From: Stercorarius parasiticus
Lineage: Eukaryota; Chordata; Aves; Charadriiformes; Stercorariidae
DNA length: 64,000 bases
Direction: 5' to 3'
NCBI GenBank assembly: GCA_013396915.1
Contig: VWZL01002000.1
Coordinates: 249,698 to 313,697, forward strand
Position 1 is the first letter of the stretch; every line of letters starts with the position of its first letter. This document shows, piece by piece, positions 63,969 to 64,000 of the stretch. Under the pieces are notes generated by a model. The model saw nothing but the letters and a program-made list of their open reading frames with translations, made no database searches and was not told the origin of the DNA. The translations under genes were made by a program, and so were the position numbers.

Positions 63969-64000
63969 ATATCTTTTTCACTATAATTCAAAATCTATTT

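Larger units (their letters stand above)
34430..64000 (-). other. CHSY3: CHSY3 intron preceding the last exon (partial)
   Basis: All DNA from the acceptor to the right edge should be intronic, because the preceding exon is not seen. That exon should encode the N-terminal glycosyltransferase domain with its DDD-type motif, and no minus-strand open frame here resembles it. CHSY3 is known for very long introns, so about 30 kb without an exon is expected. The interval is AT-rich and holds the CR1 relics, solo LTR and simple repeats listed separately; between them I see no genes. A very short exon cannot be excluded by eye. Confidence 0.75.

Noticed and set aside
34430..64000. Search for the preceding CHSY3 exon (N-terminal glycosyltransferase domain)
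   Set aside because: No minus-strand frame shows the expected RADDD or HEDVEVGRC-type motifs, so that exon is taken to lie outside the window.
1..64000. CRISPR arrays, operons, plasmid or phage features
   Set aside because: The window is vertebrate nuclear DNA; no regularly spaced repeats or dense coding is present.

Overview
This is a gene-poor, AT-rich vertebrate nuclear window, almost certainly from a bird. Three things support this: several CR1 non-LTR retrotransposon copies of avian type, a solo LTR resembling avian ERVL-class LTRs, and the last coding exon of one vertebrate gene. The exon is chondroitin sulfate synthase 3 (CHSY3), on the minus strand at 32864-34429. I see no operons, prokaryotic genes or CRISPR. 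CHSY3 lies on the Z chromosome in chicken as far as I recall, so Z linkage is a reasonable guess that the sequence itself cannot show.

Layout: 1-841 is non-coding. 842-2905 is a decayed, 5'-truncated CR1 on the plus strand. 2906-21109 is a long non-coding stretch with short simple repeats. 21110-24020 is a composite of two CR1 copies that reads best as one 5'-truncated CR1 inserted inside another, with a diverged target duplication still visible. 24021-32380 is non-coding and contains a related pair of roughly 200-bp segments 3.75 kb apart and a GC-richer block at 29.2-29.85 kb. 32381-32863 is the likely CHSY3 3' UTR, followed by the exon at 32864-34429. From 34430 to the right edge the window is CHSY3 intron. 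That intron carries an ancient CR1/L3-like relic (37.48-38.35 kb) and a second ancient CR1 relic (39.27-40.72 kb) split by a younger minus-strand CR1. It also carries a small CR1 3' end near 46.9 kb, a solo LTR with a perfect 5-bp target duplication (55460-56210), and a minus-strand CR1 that has lost its 3' end (63.43-63.97 kb).

Function: the only real host protein-coding sequence is the C-terminal 521 residues of CHSY3, a Golgi glycosyltransferase that builds the chondroitin backbone. Its DVD and GWGLEDVD motifs are intact, with an unbroken frame and a strong splice acceptor. The other ORFs are retrotransposon remains, antisense shadows, or chance frames in AT-rich DNA. The most interesting observations are the layered CR1 insertions, the precisely bounded solo LTR, and the unidentified related pair at 24.5/28.25 kb. 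I did not find a convincing new biological system.
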